Part shown: positions 18,065 through 26,647 of the stretch, one piece after another
How positions within the stretch are numbered: the stretch's first letter is position 1
Layout of the letters: every line of letters begins with the position of its first letter
From: Pandoraea pulmonicola
GTDB lineage: Bacteria > Pseudomonadota > Gammaproteobacteria > Burkholderiales > Burkholderiaceae
Reading direction: 5' to 3'
Assembly: GCF_000815105.2 (NCBI RefSeq)
Contig: NZ_CP010310.2
Coordinates: 4,216,001 to 4,280,000 of the forward strand
DNA: 64,000 nt
The notes under the pieces: generated by a model
Told to the model about the DNA's origin: nothing
Seen by the model: only the letters and a program-made list of their open reading frames with translations
The model's database searches: none
Translations under genes and position numbers: made by a program

Positions 18065-18679
18065 TCAGAGCGGCGGCGTCTCGCGGAATGCGGGCAGCGC
18101 CTCCGCTCGCGCCGAAAAGCTGGCGAGCTCCGGAAACTCGCTGCCGAAGTCGACCTCCGGCAGCAGCAGTTGATGAAAGCGCCACGCCACAGCCACCGTC
18201 ACGCCATGCTCGCCGATCTGGTCCGGTGTGGCCACGATCGGCACCTGCGCGAGTTCGCGTTCCAGCGCATGAAACGCCGCATGCACCTGCGTGCGCACCC
18301 GATCCGTCCAGGGCGCATGCCGCTTCTCGCTCGGACGCAACTCCCGCTCGTACACGAGCTGCACCGACTTCTCGCACGCGGCCAGCGCCAGCCCCGTGAG
18401 CCGCAGCGCGCGCAAATGCGCGGCCGGATCGACGGGCACCAGACGCTGACCGGGATCGACCAGCGATTCCAGATATTGCAGGATCAGTGTGGAGTCCATG
18501 AGCACCGTGCCGTCGTCGGTGATGAGCGTCGGCGCCTTGACGACGGGATTGATCGTCGCGAATTCGTCGAACGTGCGAAAGACCGAGAGCGCGCGATGCG
18601 TGTACGGCAGCCCGAGCAGCTTGAGGCAAATGGCCGTGCGACGCACGTATGGGGAATCCAGCATTCCAATCAGTTGCAT
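18065..18679 (-). CDS. Glutathione S-transferase-like protein
   Basis: This 204-residue protein has an N-terminal thioredoxin fold (MQLIGMLDSPYVRRTAICLKLLGLPYTHR), with the conserved cis-proline segment VVKAPTLITDDGTVLMDSTLILQYLE, and an all-helical C-terminal domain. Ser9 in LDSPYVRR is a plausible glutathione-activating residue. GGAG before the ATG at 18679 supports the start; a longer frame to 18844 is not needed. It is a cytosolic enzyme of unknown electrophile. Confidence 0.88.
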   Translation of the reverse strand: MQLIGMLDSPYVRRTAICLKLLGLPYTHRALSVFRTFDEFATINPVVKAPTLITDDGTVLMDSTLILQYLESLVDPGQRLVPVDPAAHLRALRLTGLALAACEKSVQLVYERELRPSEKRHAPWTDRVRTQVHAAFHALERELAQVPIVATPDQIGEHGVTVAVAWRFHQLLLPEVDFGSEFPELASFSARAEALPAFRETPPL

Positions 18680-18962
18680 GTGTCGCTCCTGTGAGTGGCA
18701 GCGAATGTTGCTGCCGATATCGGCACGTTCAGTGGTTCGCGTCGATCGATGACAGCGGGCTACGCCCGCATCCGCACCAGCATAGCGGACGCCTGTCGGC
18801 GCGCAAATCGAATTCGATTGCGCTTTCCTGTGAATATCTCTCACAAGCGGGTGCCGGCGAGCGCCGCCGATGGGAACCCGCTACGCCGCCGTCTGTCATC
18901 TGCGAGTGACCTGCATGACAGGTAGAATGACTCGCATGGCCGATTCGACAGGGAGACGTTTC

Positions 18963-19652
18963 ATGAACATCCTGATGGTGCTGACCTCGCACGACCGCCT
19001 CGGCGACACGGGCAAGAAGACCGGCTTCTGGCTCGAGGAGTTCGCCGCCCCCTATTACGTGTTCATCGACGAAGGGCTTGGCGTCACGCTGGCATCGCCT
19101 GCCGGCGGCCAGCCGCCGCTCGATCCGAAGAGCGACGAGCCCGACGCCCAGACGGACGCGACACGCCGCTTCCGCGAAGATCCCGATGCGCAGAAGGCGC
19201 TCGCCAATACGCTCAAGCTGGCCGACGTCAAGGCCGATGACTACGACGCGCTTTTCTATCCTGGCGGGCACGGCCCACTGTGGGATCTGGCGCAGGATCC
19301 GAACTCCATTCGCCTGATCGAAACCTTCGAGCGTGCGGGCAAGCCCATCGGCTTCGTCTGCCATGCGCCGGGTGTACTGCGACAGGTGCGCGCCGCGAAC
19401 GGCGAGCCGCTCGTGCGCGGGCGTCACGTCACCGGCTTTTCCAACGATGAAGAAGCCGCGGTCGGTCTGACCGACGTGGTGCCGTTTCTCGTCGAGGACG
19501 AGTTCAAGCGACTCGGCGGGCTGTACGAGAAAGCGGAAAACTGGCAGTCGCATGTGGTCGGCGACGGCCGGCTCGTGACGGGTCAGAATCCTGCCTCCTC
19601 GGAGGAGGCCGCACGTACCGTGCTGGCCATGATGGAGCCGCGCCTGCCATGA
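18963..19652 (+). CDS. DJ-1/PfpI-family (type 1 glutamine amidotransferase-like) protein
   Basis: This 229-residue protein of the Hsp31/class I glutamine-amidotransferase-like fold has the nucleophile elbow at GFVCHAPG (Cys133 followed by His134) and DALFYPGGHGPLWDLA upstream. Hsp31-type members act as chaperones or glyoxalase III/deglycases. The start at 18963 is supported by GGGAGA before the ATG. It overlaps the GNAT gene by 4 bp. Confidence 0.88.
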   Translation: MNILMVLTSHDRLGDTGKKTGFWLEEFAAPYYVFIDEGLGVTLASPAGGQPPLDPKSDEPDAQTDATRRFREDPDAQKALANTLKLADVKADDYDALFYPGGHGPLWDLAQDPNSIRLIETFERAGKPIGFVCHAPGVLRQVRAANGEPLVRGRHVTGFSNDEEAAVGLTDVVPFLVEDEFKRLGGLYEKAENWQSHVVGDGRLVTGQNPASSEEAARTVLAMMEPRLP

Positions 19653-20182
19653 GCATCGCTACCGCCGCCGTGGATGTGAGGCGCCTGGTGCCGGCCGACG
19701 CGCTCGCCTTTCAAGCGTTGCGGCTGTCCGGGCTGCAAGCCTACCCGCAAGCGTTCGGGTCGAGCTACGAGGAGGAGAAGGACTGGCCGATCGAGCGCGT
19801 GCGCGAGTGGCTGGAAGTGCGCCCCGACGCCGGTATATTCGGCGCGTTCGACGAGACGGGACGGCTGATCGGCACCGTCGGGCTGGCGCGCCAGAAGCGC
19901 CCCAAGTTCGCCCACGTCGGCTCCCTGTGGGGGATGTACGTGCACCCCGACGCGATGAGACGCGGCGTCGGCCGTGCGCTCGTCGACGCGGCGCTCGCGC
20001 TGGCGCGCTCGCAACCGGGTCTGCGCCACGTCACGCTACAGGTGAGCGCCGACAATCGTCCCGCCATCGCACTGTATCAATCGTCAGGCTTCGTCGAAAT
20101 CGGCCGCGAACCCGGCGCCATGCGCGTGGGCAACGAGTTCGTGGACGAGTTGCGCATGTACTTGCCGATCGCGACCCGCTGA
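19649..20182 (+). CDS. GNAT-family N-acetyltransferase
   Basis: This 177-residue GNAT enzyme has the acetyl-CoA motif A as VGSLWGMYVHPDAMRRGVGRALVDAAL, where RRGVGRA is the pyrophosphate-binding Q/RxxGxG/A loop, and motif B as NRPAIALYQSSGFVEIGREP. It is translationally coupled to the DJ-1-like gene. The acceptor substrate is unknown. Confidence 0.9.
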   Translation: MSIATAAVDVRRLVPADALAFQALRLSGLQAYPQAFGSSYEEEKDWPIERVREWLEVRPDAGIFGAFDETGRLIGTVGLARQKRPKFAHVGSLWGMYVHPDAMRRGVGRALVDAALALARSQPGLRHVTLQVSADNRPAIALYQSSGFVEIGREPGAMRVGNEFVDELRMYLPIATR

Positions 20183-20325
20183 CGCGCGTGCAGCATGGTG
20201 CACCGCGGTGCATCAAGACCTATCGAAGCGTGTCGAGCGCCCGTAGCGGAGGCCGGCGTATCCGGCACGCGACGATATCTGTGCGGCACCCGCCCGACCA
20301 TCGTCGGGCTCGGTGCACCTCGCGC

Positions 20326-20847
20326 TCAGATCTTCTCCATCTCGTACGGCCCCAGGTAATCGGCCTTGCCAACTTTCACGCCCTGCGCGCGCAGGATGTC
20401 GTGCGCGGTCGTCAGGTGGAAATAGAAGTTCGGCAGCGCGAATTTCAGCAGGTAGTCGATCGCGCCCATCGTGGTCTGGTACTCCTTGAACTTCAGCGTG
20501 ATGCTGCGCGCTTCGGCCCCTTCGAAACGATCTTCCAGAATCCCGGCAACGTACGCCTCGGTGTTCGCGATGCGATCGCGCAACTGGTCGAACGTCGTCT
20601 CGTTGTCTTCGAACCGCGGCGACTCGGTGCCGGTCAGACGGGCCACGGCGAACTTCGACGTATCGCTCGCGCGCTGGATCTGGCCGATGAAGTCGAGCAT
20701 GTCCGGCGCGAGCTTCGCCTTGAGAATCGTGTCGGCATCGAGGCCGGACGCCTCACAATGCGCTCGTGCCGTCTTGATGTAGTCGGCCATGACGGTCAGG
20801 CCGCGCAGATAGACAGGGATCGTGGCGCGATAGAGAGAAATCGACAT
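20326..20847 (-). CDS. DUF1993-family protein
   Basis: This 173-residue helical protein matches DUF1993. It opens MSISLYRATIPVYLRGLTVMADYIKTA and contains LAPDMLDFIGQIQRASDTSK and ALPNFYFHLTTAHDILRAQGV, with histidines placed as in DinB-like four-helix bundles. GAGGAG before the ATG at 20847 supports the start. Function is unknown; such genes are common single-copy accessory genes in proteobacteria. Confidence 0.87.
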   Translation of the reverse strand: MSISLYRATIPVYLRGLTVMADYIKTARAHCEASGLDADTILKAKLAPDMLDFIGQIQRASDTSKFAVARLTGTESPRFEDNETTFDQLRDRIANTEAYVAGILEDRFEGAEARSITLKFKEYQTTMGAIDYLLKFALPNFYFHLTTAHDILRAQGVKVGKADYLGPYEMEKI

Positions 20848-20998
20848 CGAAAAACTCCTCGGAAGATGGGGCCCGCGAGCCAAAATGACATGCTAGCAGC
20901 GCTGAATGAATCGCGCCGTGCAACGGGCAGTTTTCAGGGGGACTTCCGAGGCGCTTCGAGACACTTCCGAGAGACTTTGCGGGCGAGTCCGAGCGCGA

Positions 20999-21592
20999 TC
21001 AGCGCTCGCGGGACATCGCGTCGGGATCGGCGGGCGCGCTCGTCTGACGCAGATGTGAAAAGCACTCGCCGTACGCCTCGCAGCCGGGACATCCCGGCGC
21101 GGGAGCGGGTTCGCGCCCGTAGGCGCGCGCGCAGGCTTCGGCAAGGAAGCGCTTCCAGCGCAGATTCGCCGTATTTTCGACGACGAGCGACGGGAAGAAA
21201 TGCGTGAGCAAAGCCGTGACATCGTCGCGCGAAGTGAGGCCGAGATCTCGCCACAGATGGTCGGGCCGCAGGCACGCGGTGGCGAGCACGGTCGCCATGT
21301 CGGCCGCATCGGCGGGATGCAGGATCGGATCGGCGCGGCGGCGCAACATCTCGCGCATCTCCATGACGAAGATGGCGTGCGACGCCCACGCGGGCGTCGG
21401 CAGCGACGCACTCAGCGTCTGCCAGCCGGCGGCCACCGGGGAAAAATGGCGACGCAGCAAGCCCGCGAGCGCGGCGCCGGAGAGTCCGAGGCGCGCGATG
21501 CGCTCCGGGCTCGCGTTCGGTGCGAGCAGCGACGCGAAGATCGCCGCTTCCGCGCGCGAATGCGATGGGGTGAGCAACAGCGGATCGGTCAT
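20999..21592 (-). CDS. nifQ: NifQ-family molybdenum-related protein (orphan)
   Basis: This 197-residue protein resembles NifQ, which carries a Mo-Fe-S cluster that donates molybdenum during nitrogenase cofactor synthesis. The cysteine cluster GCPGCEAYGEC (Cys168, Cys171, Cys177) is present, and Cys154 lies further upstream than in the classical Cx4Cx2Cx5C spacing. The central block ASHAIFVMEMREMLRRRADPILHPADAADMATVLA fits the family. No other nif gene is nearby, so it probably serves another role, perhaps in molybdenum handling. The start is uncertain: TTG at 21616 would add eight residues, and neither has a clear ribosome-binding site. Confidence 0.75.
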   Translation of the reverse strand: MTDPLLLTPSHSRAEAAIFASLLAPNASPERIARLGLSGAALAGLLRRHFSPVAAGWQTLSASLPTPAWASHAIFVMEMREMLRRRADPILHPADAADMATVLATACLRPDHLWRDLGLTSRDDVTALLTHFFPSLVVENTANLRWKRFLAEACARAYGREPAPAPGCPGCEAYGECFSHLRQTSAPADPDAMSRER

Positions 21593-21919
21593 GCCATTCG
21601 CAGAATCAGGTAGCAACGCCGTGCGGTCGGCGCCATGGGATTACGTCGGGGCGCGCTAGGGAGCAGTAGGGGCGCACCAATGCCGTAGCAAGACAAGCGG
21701 CCACCCTCGCCCGCCGCTTTCCACGCCCGCGAAACCACCGCGCAGGCAAGTCAGACGTTGGTCGGATGGCGAACGCCCGGTACCGCGTGCAGTATAGCGG
21801 GTCGTCCCGAAGTGGACCGTCGTCCCGCGGTGATATGCTACATCAGCGCACCGAGCGGTGAATGACAGGCCGCGCAGGACGTGCAGAACCTGCCACGATC
21901 ACCGCCAAAGGAGCTGCCA
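21593..21919. other. Intergenic region between nifQ and DUF1275 genes
   Basis: These 327 bp separate the divergent nifQ and DUF1275 genes. I see no convincing reading frame, repeat or hairpin. It must hold promoters for both genes; the TATAGC and GATATGCT stretches near 21790 and 21830 are weak -10 candidates. Confidence 0.4.
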
Positions 21920-22654
21920 ATGAGTACCCCTCGCCGCATCCCCACGCCGAACGAAGCGGCATCCGTCGCGCGCGCGTGGGTGAGCCACTTCGCGAAGCCC
22001 ATCTACATCGGCATGACGCTCGCGTTCATCGCGGGCTACATCGACGTCGTCGGCTTCATCGCGCTGTTCGGCCTGTTTACCGCGCACGTCACCGGCAACT
22101 TCGTGATGATCGGCGTGCAACTGGTCGCGGCGACGCATGTGGGCGTGGTCGCCAAACTGCTCGCGTTGCCGGTGTTCGTCATCTTCGTCGCCATGGTCAA
22201 GCTGGTCGTGCAGGCCTTCTCGCGCACCGAGCGCCGCCCGCTGCGCCTGCTTCTCGCCGTGCAGACCCTGCTGCTGCTCGGCTTCATGATCATCGGGCTG
22301 GCCGCGCAGCCAATGCTCTCCGCCGACGCCCCGCTTGCGATTCTCTCCGGCATGTTCGGCGTGGCGGCCCTTGCCATTCAGAATGCCGTCGGGCGCATCG
22401 TGCTGGCCGACCTGGCGCCCACGACCATCATGACCGGCAACACCACGCAGATCGTCATCGACATCGTTGAATTGGCGAGCGGCGATTGCGGCGACGGCTC
22501 GGCCGCGCGCGCTCGCCTGCGCAAGATGATCCCCGCGCTGGCCGCGTTCGCCGTCGGCGCGATTTTCGGCGGGTTCGCCTATCACGGCGCGGGCTTCTGG
22601 TGCGTGTTGCTGCCGGTCGCTCTGCTCGTGGCACTGGCGCTCGCGAACGAGTAG
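21920..22654 (+). CDS. DUF1275 (YoaK-type) membrane protein
   Basis: This 244-residue inner-membrane protein has about six helices. It carries the DUF1275 hallmarks GYIDVVGFIALFGLFTAHVTGNFV near the N-terminus and QNAVGRIVLADLAPTTIMTGNTTQ in the middle. The family has no settled function. AAAGGAG (21906-21912) precedes the ATG. Confidence 0.9.
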   Translation: MSTPRRIPTPNEAASVARAWVSHFAKPIYIGMTLAFIAGYIDVVGFIALFGLFTAHVTGNFVMIGVQLVAATHVGVVAKLLALPVFVIFVAMVKLVVQAFSRTERRPLRLLLAVQTLLLLGFMIIGLAAQPMLSADAPLAILSGMFGVAALAIQNAVGRIVLADLAPTTIMTGNTTQIVIDIVELASGDCGDGSAARARLRKMIPALAAFAVGAIFGGFAYHGAGFWCVLLPVALLVALALANE

Positions 22655-22744
22655 TCCGCACAGGGCAGCGGGGTCCATACCGAGTCCACGCGTCCGCGCT
22701 TCGGCCGGACGCGGTAAAATCGGCACCTTCGCACACCCTGCCGA

Positions 22745-23383
22745 ATGTCCCGGCGTTCTTCGCAACGCCTCGGTGCCGGCGCGGTTCCAACATCGCCGGG
22801 GGCGCCGACCTATCGCGTCCCCAAGCCTCACCACCGACCGCCGACAGTGACCGTTACCGCCTCCACTCCAGCCTCAGATACCGCCTCCGATCTCCCGCCG
22901 AGCGACGACACCTCCGCGCACGGCGACGCCGTTCACGAAGACCGTCTGTGGCGCGACGATGGCTGGACGGCCAAGGTCGTCAAGAACGAGGAAGACGACG
23001 GCTGGGCCGTCGCCATGTACAAGGACGGCGAGTCGGAGCCCGCACTCGTCGGACCCTGGACGATGGGGCGCGACAAGAAGAATCCGAAACCGCTCGACGT
23101 CGGCGCATTTCACACGCTGGTGAAGACGGCGGCCGAAGTGCTGCGTCGTCACGAGCAGCAATTGCACGCGCAACTGCACAAGCGTGTGAGCGTCGACGGA
23201 CCGGATGGCGACATCGACGTCACGCTCGACATCGTGCCCGACGACTACGATCCATATGCAATGCTCAGCGCGGTGGATCGTTTCGGCGAGACGATCGCGT
23301 CGGTCAAGGTGCCGCCGACGTTCAAGCTCTCGCGCAACAGCGCACGTGCATGGGTCGAGAACGACTTTCGGCGCCCCCAGTGA
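22745..23383 (+). CDS. Conserved hypothetical protein
   Basis: This is a 212-residue soluble protein that I do not recognise. The N-terminal 60 residues are low-complexity and rich in Pro/Ser/Thr/Asp. An ordered domain follows, from RLWRDDGWTAKVVKNEEDDGWAVAMYKDG to AWVENDFRR, with a helix around HTLVKTAAEVLRRHEQQLHAQLH. The true start may be the GTG at 22847 (residue 35), because the first 34 residues are basic and unstructured. No signal peptide or membrane segment is visible. Confidence 0.7.
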   Translation: MSRRSSQRLGAGAVPTSPGAPTYRVPKPHHRPPTVTVTASTPASDTASDLPPSDDTSAHGDAVHEDRLWRDDGWTAKVVKNEEDDGWAVAMYKDGESEPALVGPWTMGRDKKNPKPLDVGAFHTLVKTAAEVLRRHEQQLHAQLHKRVSVDGPDGDIDVTLDIVPDDYDPYAMLSAVDRFGETIASVKVPPTFKLSRNSARAWVENDFRRPQ

Positions 23384-23571
23384 GCGCCCGCTTCACGCTT
23401 TCCATGCTACCCCGCTAGCCCATTACGTCGAATACCGGGATATCCCCCCGTCTGGTTAGCGCGGCGCGAGCTCCCTAAGATCGGACTTCACCGGCGCGTC
23501 GCCCGCCGCCCAAGCAAGCACTCACATGGCGACGCGTCGGAATATCGCAACGTCCGCTCAGGAGCCCGCCC

Positions 23572-23889
23572 ATGAAACGCTTTCACATCGCGCTTGCCGT
23601 GCGCGATCTCGACGAGTCCATCGCAGACTATTCTGCCCGCCTCGGTCAGCCACCATCGGCGATCGTGCCCGGCGCCTACGCCATGTGGCGCACCGACCTG
23701 CTCAACTTCTCGATCAACCAATCGCCCGGGCGCGCGGGCGAGCTGCGGCACGTCGGATTCGAAGACGACGAAACGCCGGGGTATGCGAGCAGCACCGACT
23801 GCAACGGTCTGCTGTGGGAAGCCTTCTCCACCGAAGAGCAGGATCGTCGGATAGTGAGCACTTACGGGGTCGCGGTGCGCAACGCCTGA
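23572..23889 (+). CDS. Small VOC/glyoxalase-like protein
   Basis: This 105-residue protein starts with a glyoxalase/bleomycin-resistance beta-alpha unit: MKRFHIALAVRDLDESIADYSARLGQPPSAIVPGAYAMWRTDLLNFSI. His5 and a later acidic residue are possible metal ligands. It is shorter than typical VOC proteins (about 120-140 residues), mainly at the C-terminus. AGGAG before the ATG supports the start. Its function is unknown. Confidence 0.78.
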   Translation: MKRFHIALAVRDLDESIADYSARLGQPPSAIVPGAYAMWRTDLLNFSINQSPGRAGELRHVGFEDDETPGYASSTDCNGLLWEAFSTEEQDRRIVSTYGVAVRNA

Positions 23890-23963
23890 CCGCCTGACAC
23901 TTGCACGCGGAGGAATCTGCGACAGTCTGCAGACTCCCCGCCCCACCGCGTCCGCTATGCCCG

Positions 23964-24890
23964 TCAAGCCGGGACTTCGTCCGATTCGTCGGGCACGGCC
24001 TGCGTACCGAAGCCCGGCAGCGGACGCTGCCAGCGCTGCGCAATGAACACGCCGACAAGCGCGACGCCGCCGCCGATCACGTGGAACGCGTGCAAGCGCT
24101 CACCCAGCATCACCACGGCAATCGCGGCCGTCATCACCGGCAGCACATTGATGAACATGCTGCAGCGATTCGGCCCCAGGTGACGAATGCCCTGAATCCA
24201 AAGGATCGGTAACAGGATCGACGCTCCCAATCCCGCATACAGCACCAGCGGCACGGTCGCCATGTTGAGCTGCGCCTGCCCCTCGGGCACGATAGCCACC
24301 ATCGGGATCATCGTCACGAGCGCCGCCCATGCCTGCACGTAGGTCGACTGCGCCGGCGGCACCGCGACGTGCCAGCGCCGCAGCAGCACGCTGTACAACC
24401 CGTAGGAAGCCGACGCGATCAACATCAACACGTCGCCCAGATGCACGCCACCGTCGAGCAGTTGCGACGGATGTCCCTGTCCGATCAGGTAGACGAGACC
24501 CGCCAGCGAGAGCAGACCGCCGACGAGCATGCCCAGCGTCGGCGGCTCGCGCAGCAGCACGACGCTCCAGAGCAGCGTCAGCAACGGGGCGAGCGCCGTC
24601 ACGATGGCCATGTTCGTCGCCGTGGTGCTGTGCGCCGCGAGATACGACAGGCTCTGGTAGAACGACATGCTCAGAAAGCCGAGGAAAGCCAGCTTGGCGA
24701 GCTGCGGGCGGATATGGTGCCAGTTGCGCGCGAGCGGCCGAATGACGAACGGCGTCATGACAGCCAGCGCCAGCACCAGTCGATAGAACGTGATGGCCGA
24801 CGGCGCGATGGCGGTGGCCGAGAGCTTCGAGACGATGACATTGCCCGCCCAGAGCAACATGGCGCCGAGCGGATACAGGAAGTACCCCAT
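23964..24890 (-). CDS. EamA/DMT-superfamily transporter
   Basis: This is a 308-residue, ten-helix DMT permease. Its first EamA repeat includes SAITFYRLVLALAVMTPF and TNMAIVTALAPLLTLLWSVVLLREPPT, and its second includes GPNRCSMFINVLPVMTAAIAVVMLGE. The ATG at 24890 gives the standard N-terminus beginning with a membrane helix; an extended upstream frame is spurious. It is divergent from the AraC gene at 25017, which probably controls it. Confidence 0.9.
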   Translation of the reverse strand: MGYFLYPLGAMLLWAGNVIVSKLSATAIAPSAITFYRLVLALAVMTPFVIRPLARNWHHIRPQLAKLAFLGFLSMSFYQSLSYLAAHSTTATNMAIVTALAPLLTLLWSVVLLREPPTLGMLVGGLLSLAGLVYLIGQGHPSQLLDGGVHLGDVLMLIASASYGLYSVLLRRWHVAVPPAQSTYVQAWAALVTMIPMVAIVPEGQAQLNMATVPLVLYAGLGASILLPILWIQGIRHLGPNRCSMFINVLPVMTAAIAVVMLGERLHAFHVIGGGVALVGVFIAQRWQRPLPGFGTQAVPDESDEVPA

Positions 24891-25016
24891 GGTGATTTTC
24901 CGCAAATGAGAAAGGTGGAACGAGAACTGCGAAGCGCCATCGTCCGTGATGTCAGGCGGGGTGTCTCGCGCTAAAATGCCGAAACCTGCCTCAAAAAGGA
25001 CAACGAGAGCCGGCCG

Positions 25017-25784
25017 ATGGAGACCCACCCGAGAGATCACCTGCGCTTCGAGAGCACGCCCATGCCGATGGCGGCCATGGCGGTCGACTATGCGCACAAC
25101 GAGTTCATCGCGTCGCACAGCCACCGTCGCGCGCAACTGCTCTATGCGATCGAAGGCGTGATGATCATTGCGTCGGCCTCCGGACGCTGGGTGGTGCCAC
25201 CCACGCGCGGCGTGTGGCTGGCTGCCGGACTCGAGCACACCGTGCGCATGAGCGGCAACGTGAAGATGCGTACGGTGTTCGTCGAGCCCGGCAACGAACC
25301 GTTGCCCGACACGAGTTGCGTGGTGGAGATCACGCCGCTCATGCGCGAGTTGATTCTCGCCGCCATCGACGTGCCGCCGGACTATGCTCCGGACTCGCGC
25401 GACGCCCGGCTCATGCGCCTGCTGCTCGACGAACTCATCGCCCTGCCGGTGCTGCCACTTTACTTGCCGTGGCCAGCCGATACGCGCCTGGCGCGCGTGT
25501 GCGAGCGACTGATGCATGCACCGTGCGACGATGCGACCATCGACGAATGGGCGCACGCCGCCGGACTGTCGGCGAAGACCTTCCAGCGCGCCTTCGCTCG
25601 CGAGACCGGGGTGACGTTCGGCCGCTGGCGTCAGCAAGCGCGACTGTTGCAAGCGCTGGAGGCGCTCGCCCGCGGCGAGAAAATCGTCAATGTCGCACTC
25701 GATCACGGCTACGCCAGTCAGAGCGCCTTCGCCGCGATGTTCAAGCGCCACTTCGGCGTATCGCCGTCGGCGTTCTACCGATAA
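25017..25784 (+). CDS. AraC-family regulator (cupin plus HTH)
   Basis: This 255-residue regulator has an N-terminal cupin-like sensor (FIASHSHRRAQLLYAIEGVMII...WVVPPTRGVWLAAGLEHTVRM) and a C-terminal double HTH (TIDEWAHAAGLSAKTFQRAFARETGVTFGRWRQQARL... and VNVALDHGYASQSAFAAMFKRHFGVSPSAFYR). The architecture matches NimR/YdeO-type regulators that sit divergent from a drug or metabolite exporter, as here. Confidence 0.92.
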   Translation: METHPRDHLRFESTPMPMAAMAVDYAHNEFIASHSHRRAQLLYAIEGVMIIASASGRWVVPPTRGVWLAAGLEHTVRMSGNVKMRTVFVEPGNEPLPDTSCVVEITPLMRELILAAIDVPPDYAPDSRDARLMRLLLDELIALPVLPLYLPWPADTRLARVCERLMHAPCDDATIDEWAHAAGLSAKTFQRAFARETGVTFGRWRQQARLLQALEALARGEKIVNVALDHGYASQSAFAAMFKRHFGVSPSAFYR

Positions 25785-25821
25785 CCTCAGAACATTCTCG
25801 TCATTTCACCGGAGACCTCGC

Positions 25822-26118
25822 ATGCATTACCTGCTGACTTACGACCTCGTCGACGACTACCTCGACCGGCGTGGGCAATATCGCGACGCCCATCTCGCGC
25901 TCGCATGGCAAGCCGCCGAACGCGGCGAACTGCTGCTTGCCGGTGCGCTCGAATCGCCGGTCGACGCGGCGGCCCTGCTGTTCGAAGGCGACTCGCCGGC
26001 GGCGGCAGAAGCCTTCGCAAAGGCCGATCCATACGTGGTGAATGGGTTGGTGAAATCTTGGCGCGTGCGGCCGTGGAAAACCGTCGTTGGCAAGACGGCA
26101 AGCTCGCCGGTGCGCTGA
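25822..26118 (+). CDS. YciI-family protein
   Basis: This 98-residue ferredoxin-like-fold protein of the YCII family reads MHYLLTYDLVDDYLDRRGQYRDAHLALAWQAAERGELLLAGAL and later DPYVVNGLVKSWRVRPW. The His-Asp pair conserved in YciI proteins is present (RDAHL and KADPYV). GGAG (25811-25814) precedes the ATG by 7 bp. It is 37 bp after the AraC gene and may be co-transcribed. The reaction is unknown for most members. Confidence 0.87.
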   Translation: MHYLLTYDLVDDYLDRRGQYRDAHLALAWQAAERGELLLAGALESPVDAAALLFEGDSPAAAEAFAKADPYVVNGLVKSWRVRPWKTVVGKTASSPVR

Positions 26119-26224
26119 AGGCGGAGATGCAGGAGGAAAACGCCGCGCGGCATGGCGACGTGCCATGTGCAATGCGATCCGCGGCATCGGTTTGCGCGTC
26201 ACCCGGCGACAAAAAACTCGCAGA

Positions 26225-26263
26225 AAAAACAAAACGCGCTTGGCCGTGAAGCCAAGCGCGTTT
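26225..26263 (-). terminator. Intrinsic terminator of the tRNA operon
   Basis: AAACGCGCTTGGC (26232-26244) and GCCAAGCGCGTTT (26251-26263) form a perfect 13-bp stem with a 6-nt loop. Read leftward, it is followed by a T-rich run (TTTTGTTTTTTC). It therefore terminates transcription of the two leftward tRNA genes. Confidence 0.85.
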
Positions 26264-26330
26264 GTCGACAACCGATTTTCGTCGCGTGTTCGAAACGATT
26301 CGACTCGTTTGAACCTCACGCCGATGCATC

Positions 26331-26406
26331 TGGCGTCCCCTAGGGGATTCGAACCCCTGTACTCACCGTGAAAGGGTGATGTCCTAGGCCTCTAGACGAA
26401 GGGGAC
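26331..26406 (-). tRNA. tRNA-Glu (anticodon TTC), CCA encoded
   Basis: The reverse strand folds as a cloverleaf: acceptor GTCCCCT pairing with AGGGGAC, anticodon stem-loop ATCACCCTTTCACGGTGAG with anticodon TTC, T-arm GGGGTTCGAATCCCC, and an encoded 3' CCA (26331-26333). It is 76 nt long and lies 16 bp downstream of tRNA-Ala on the same strand. Confidence 0.95.
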
Positions 26407-26422
26407 CTAAAGTCTTCCGTTT

Positions 26423-26498
<76 letters not shown>

Positions 26499-26647
26499 GT
26501 ACGGCGAAGAAGTGAGACTATAGCGCAGGTTGCGGAACTTGGGAAGCCCCTCCTCCAAATATTTTGCCGTGGCCGGGTCCTCACCCGGGCGTCCGGCCGA
26601 TCACTGTGAGGGCCGCCGCCCACGGCAGAGGCAACAGCCACGCATCC

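Noticed and set aside
20999..21592. Possible nitrogen-fixation island
   Set aside because: Only the nifQ-like gene is present; neighbours are DUF1993, DUF1275 and GNAT genes.
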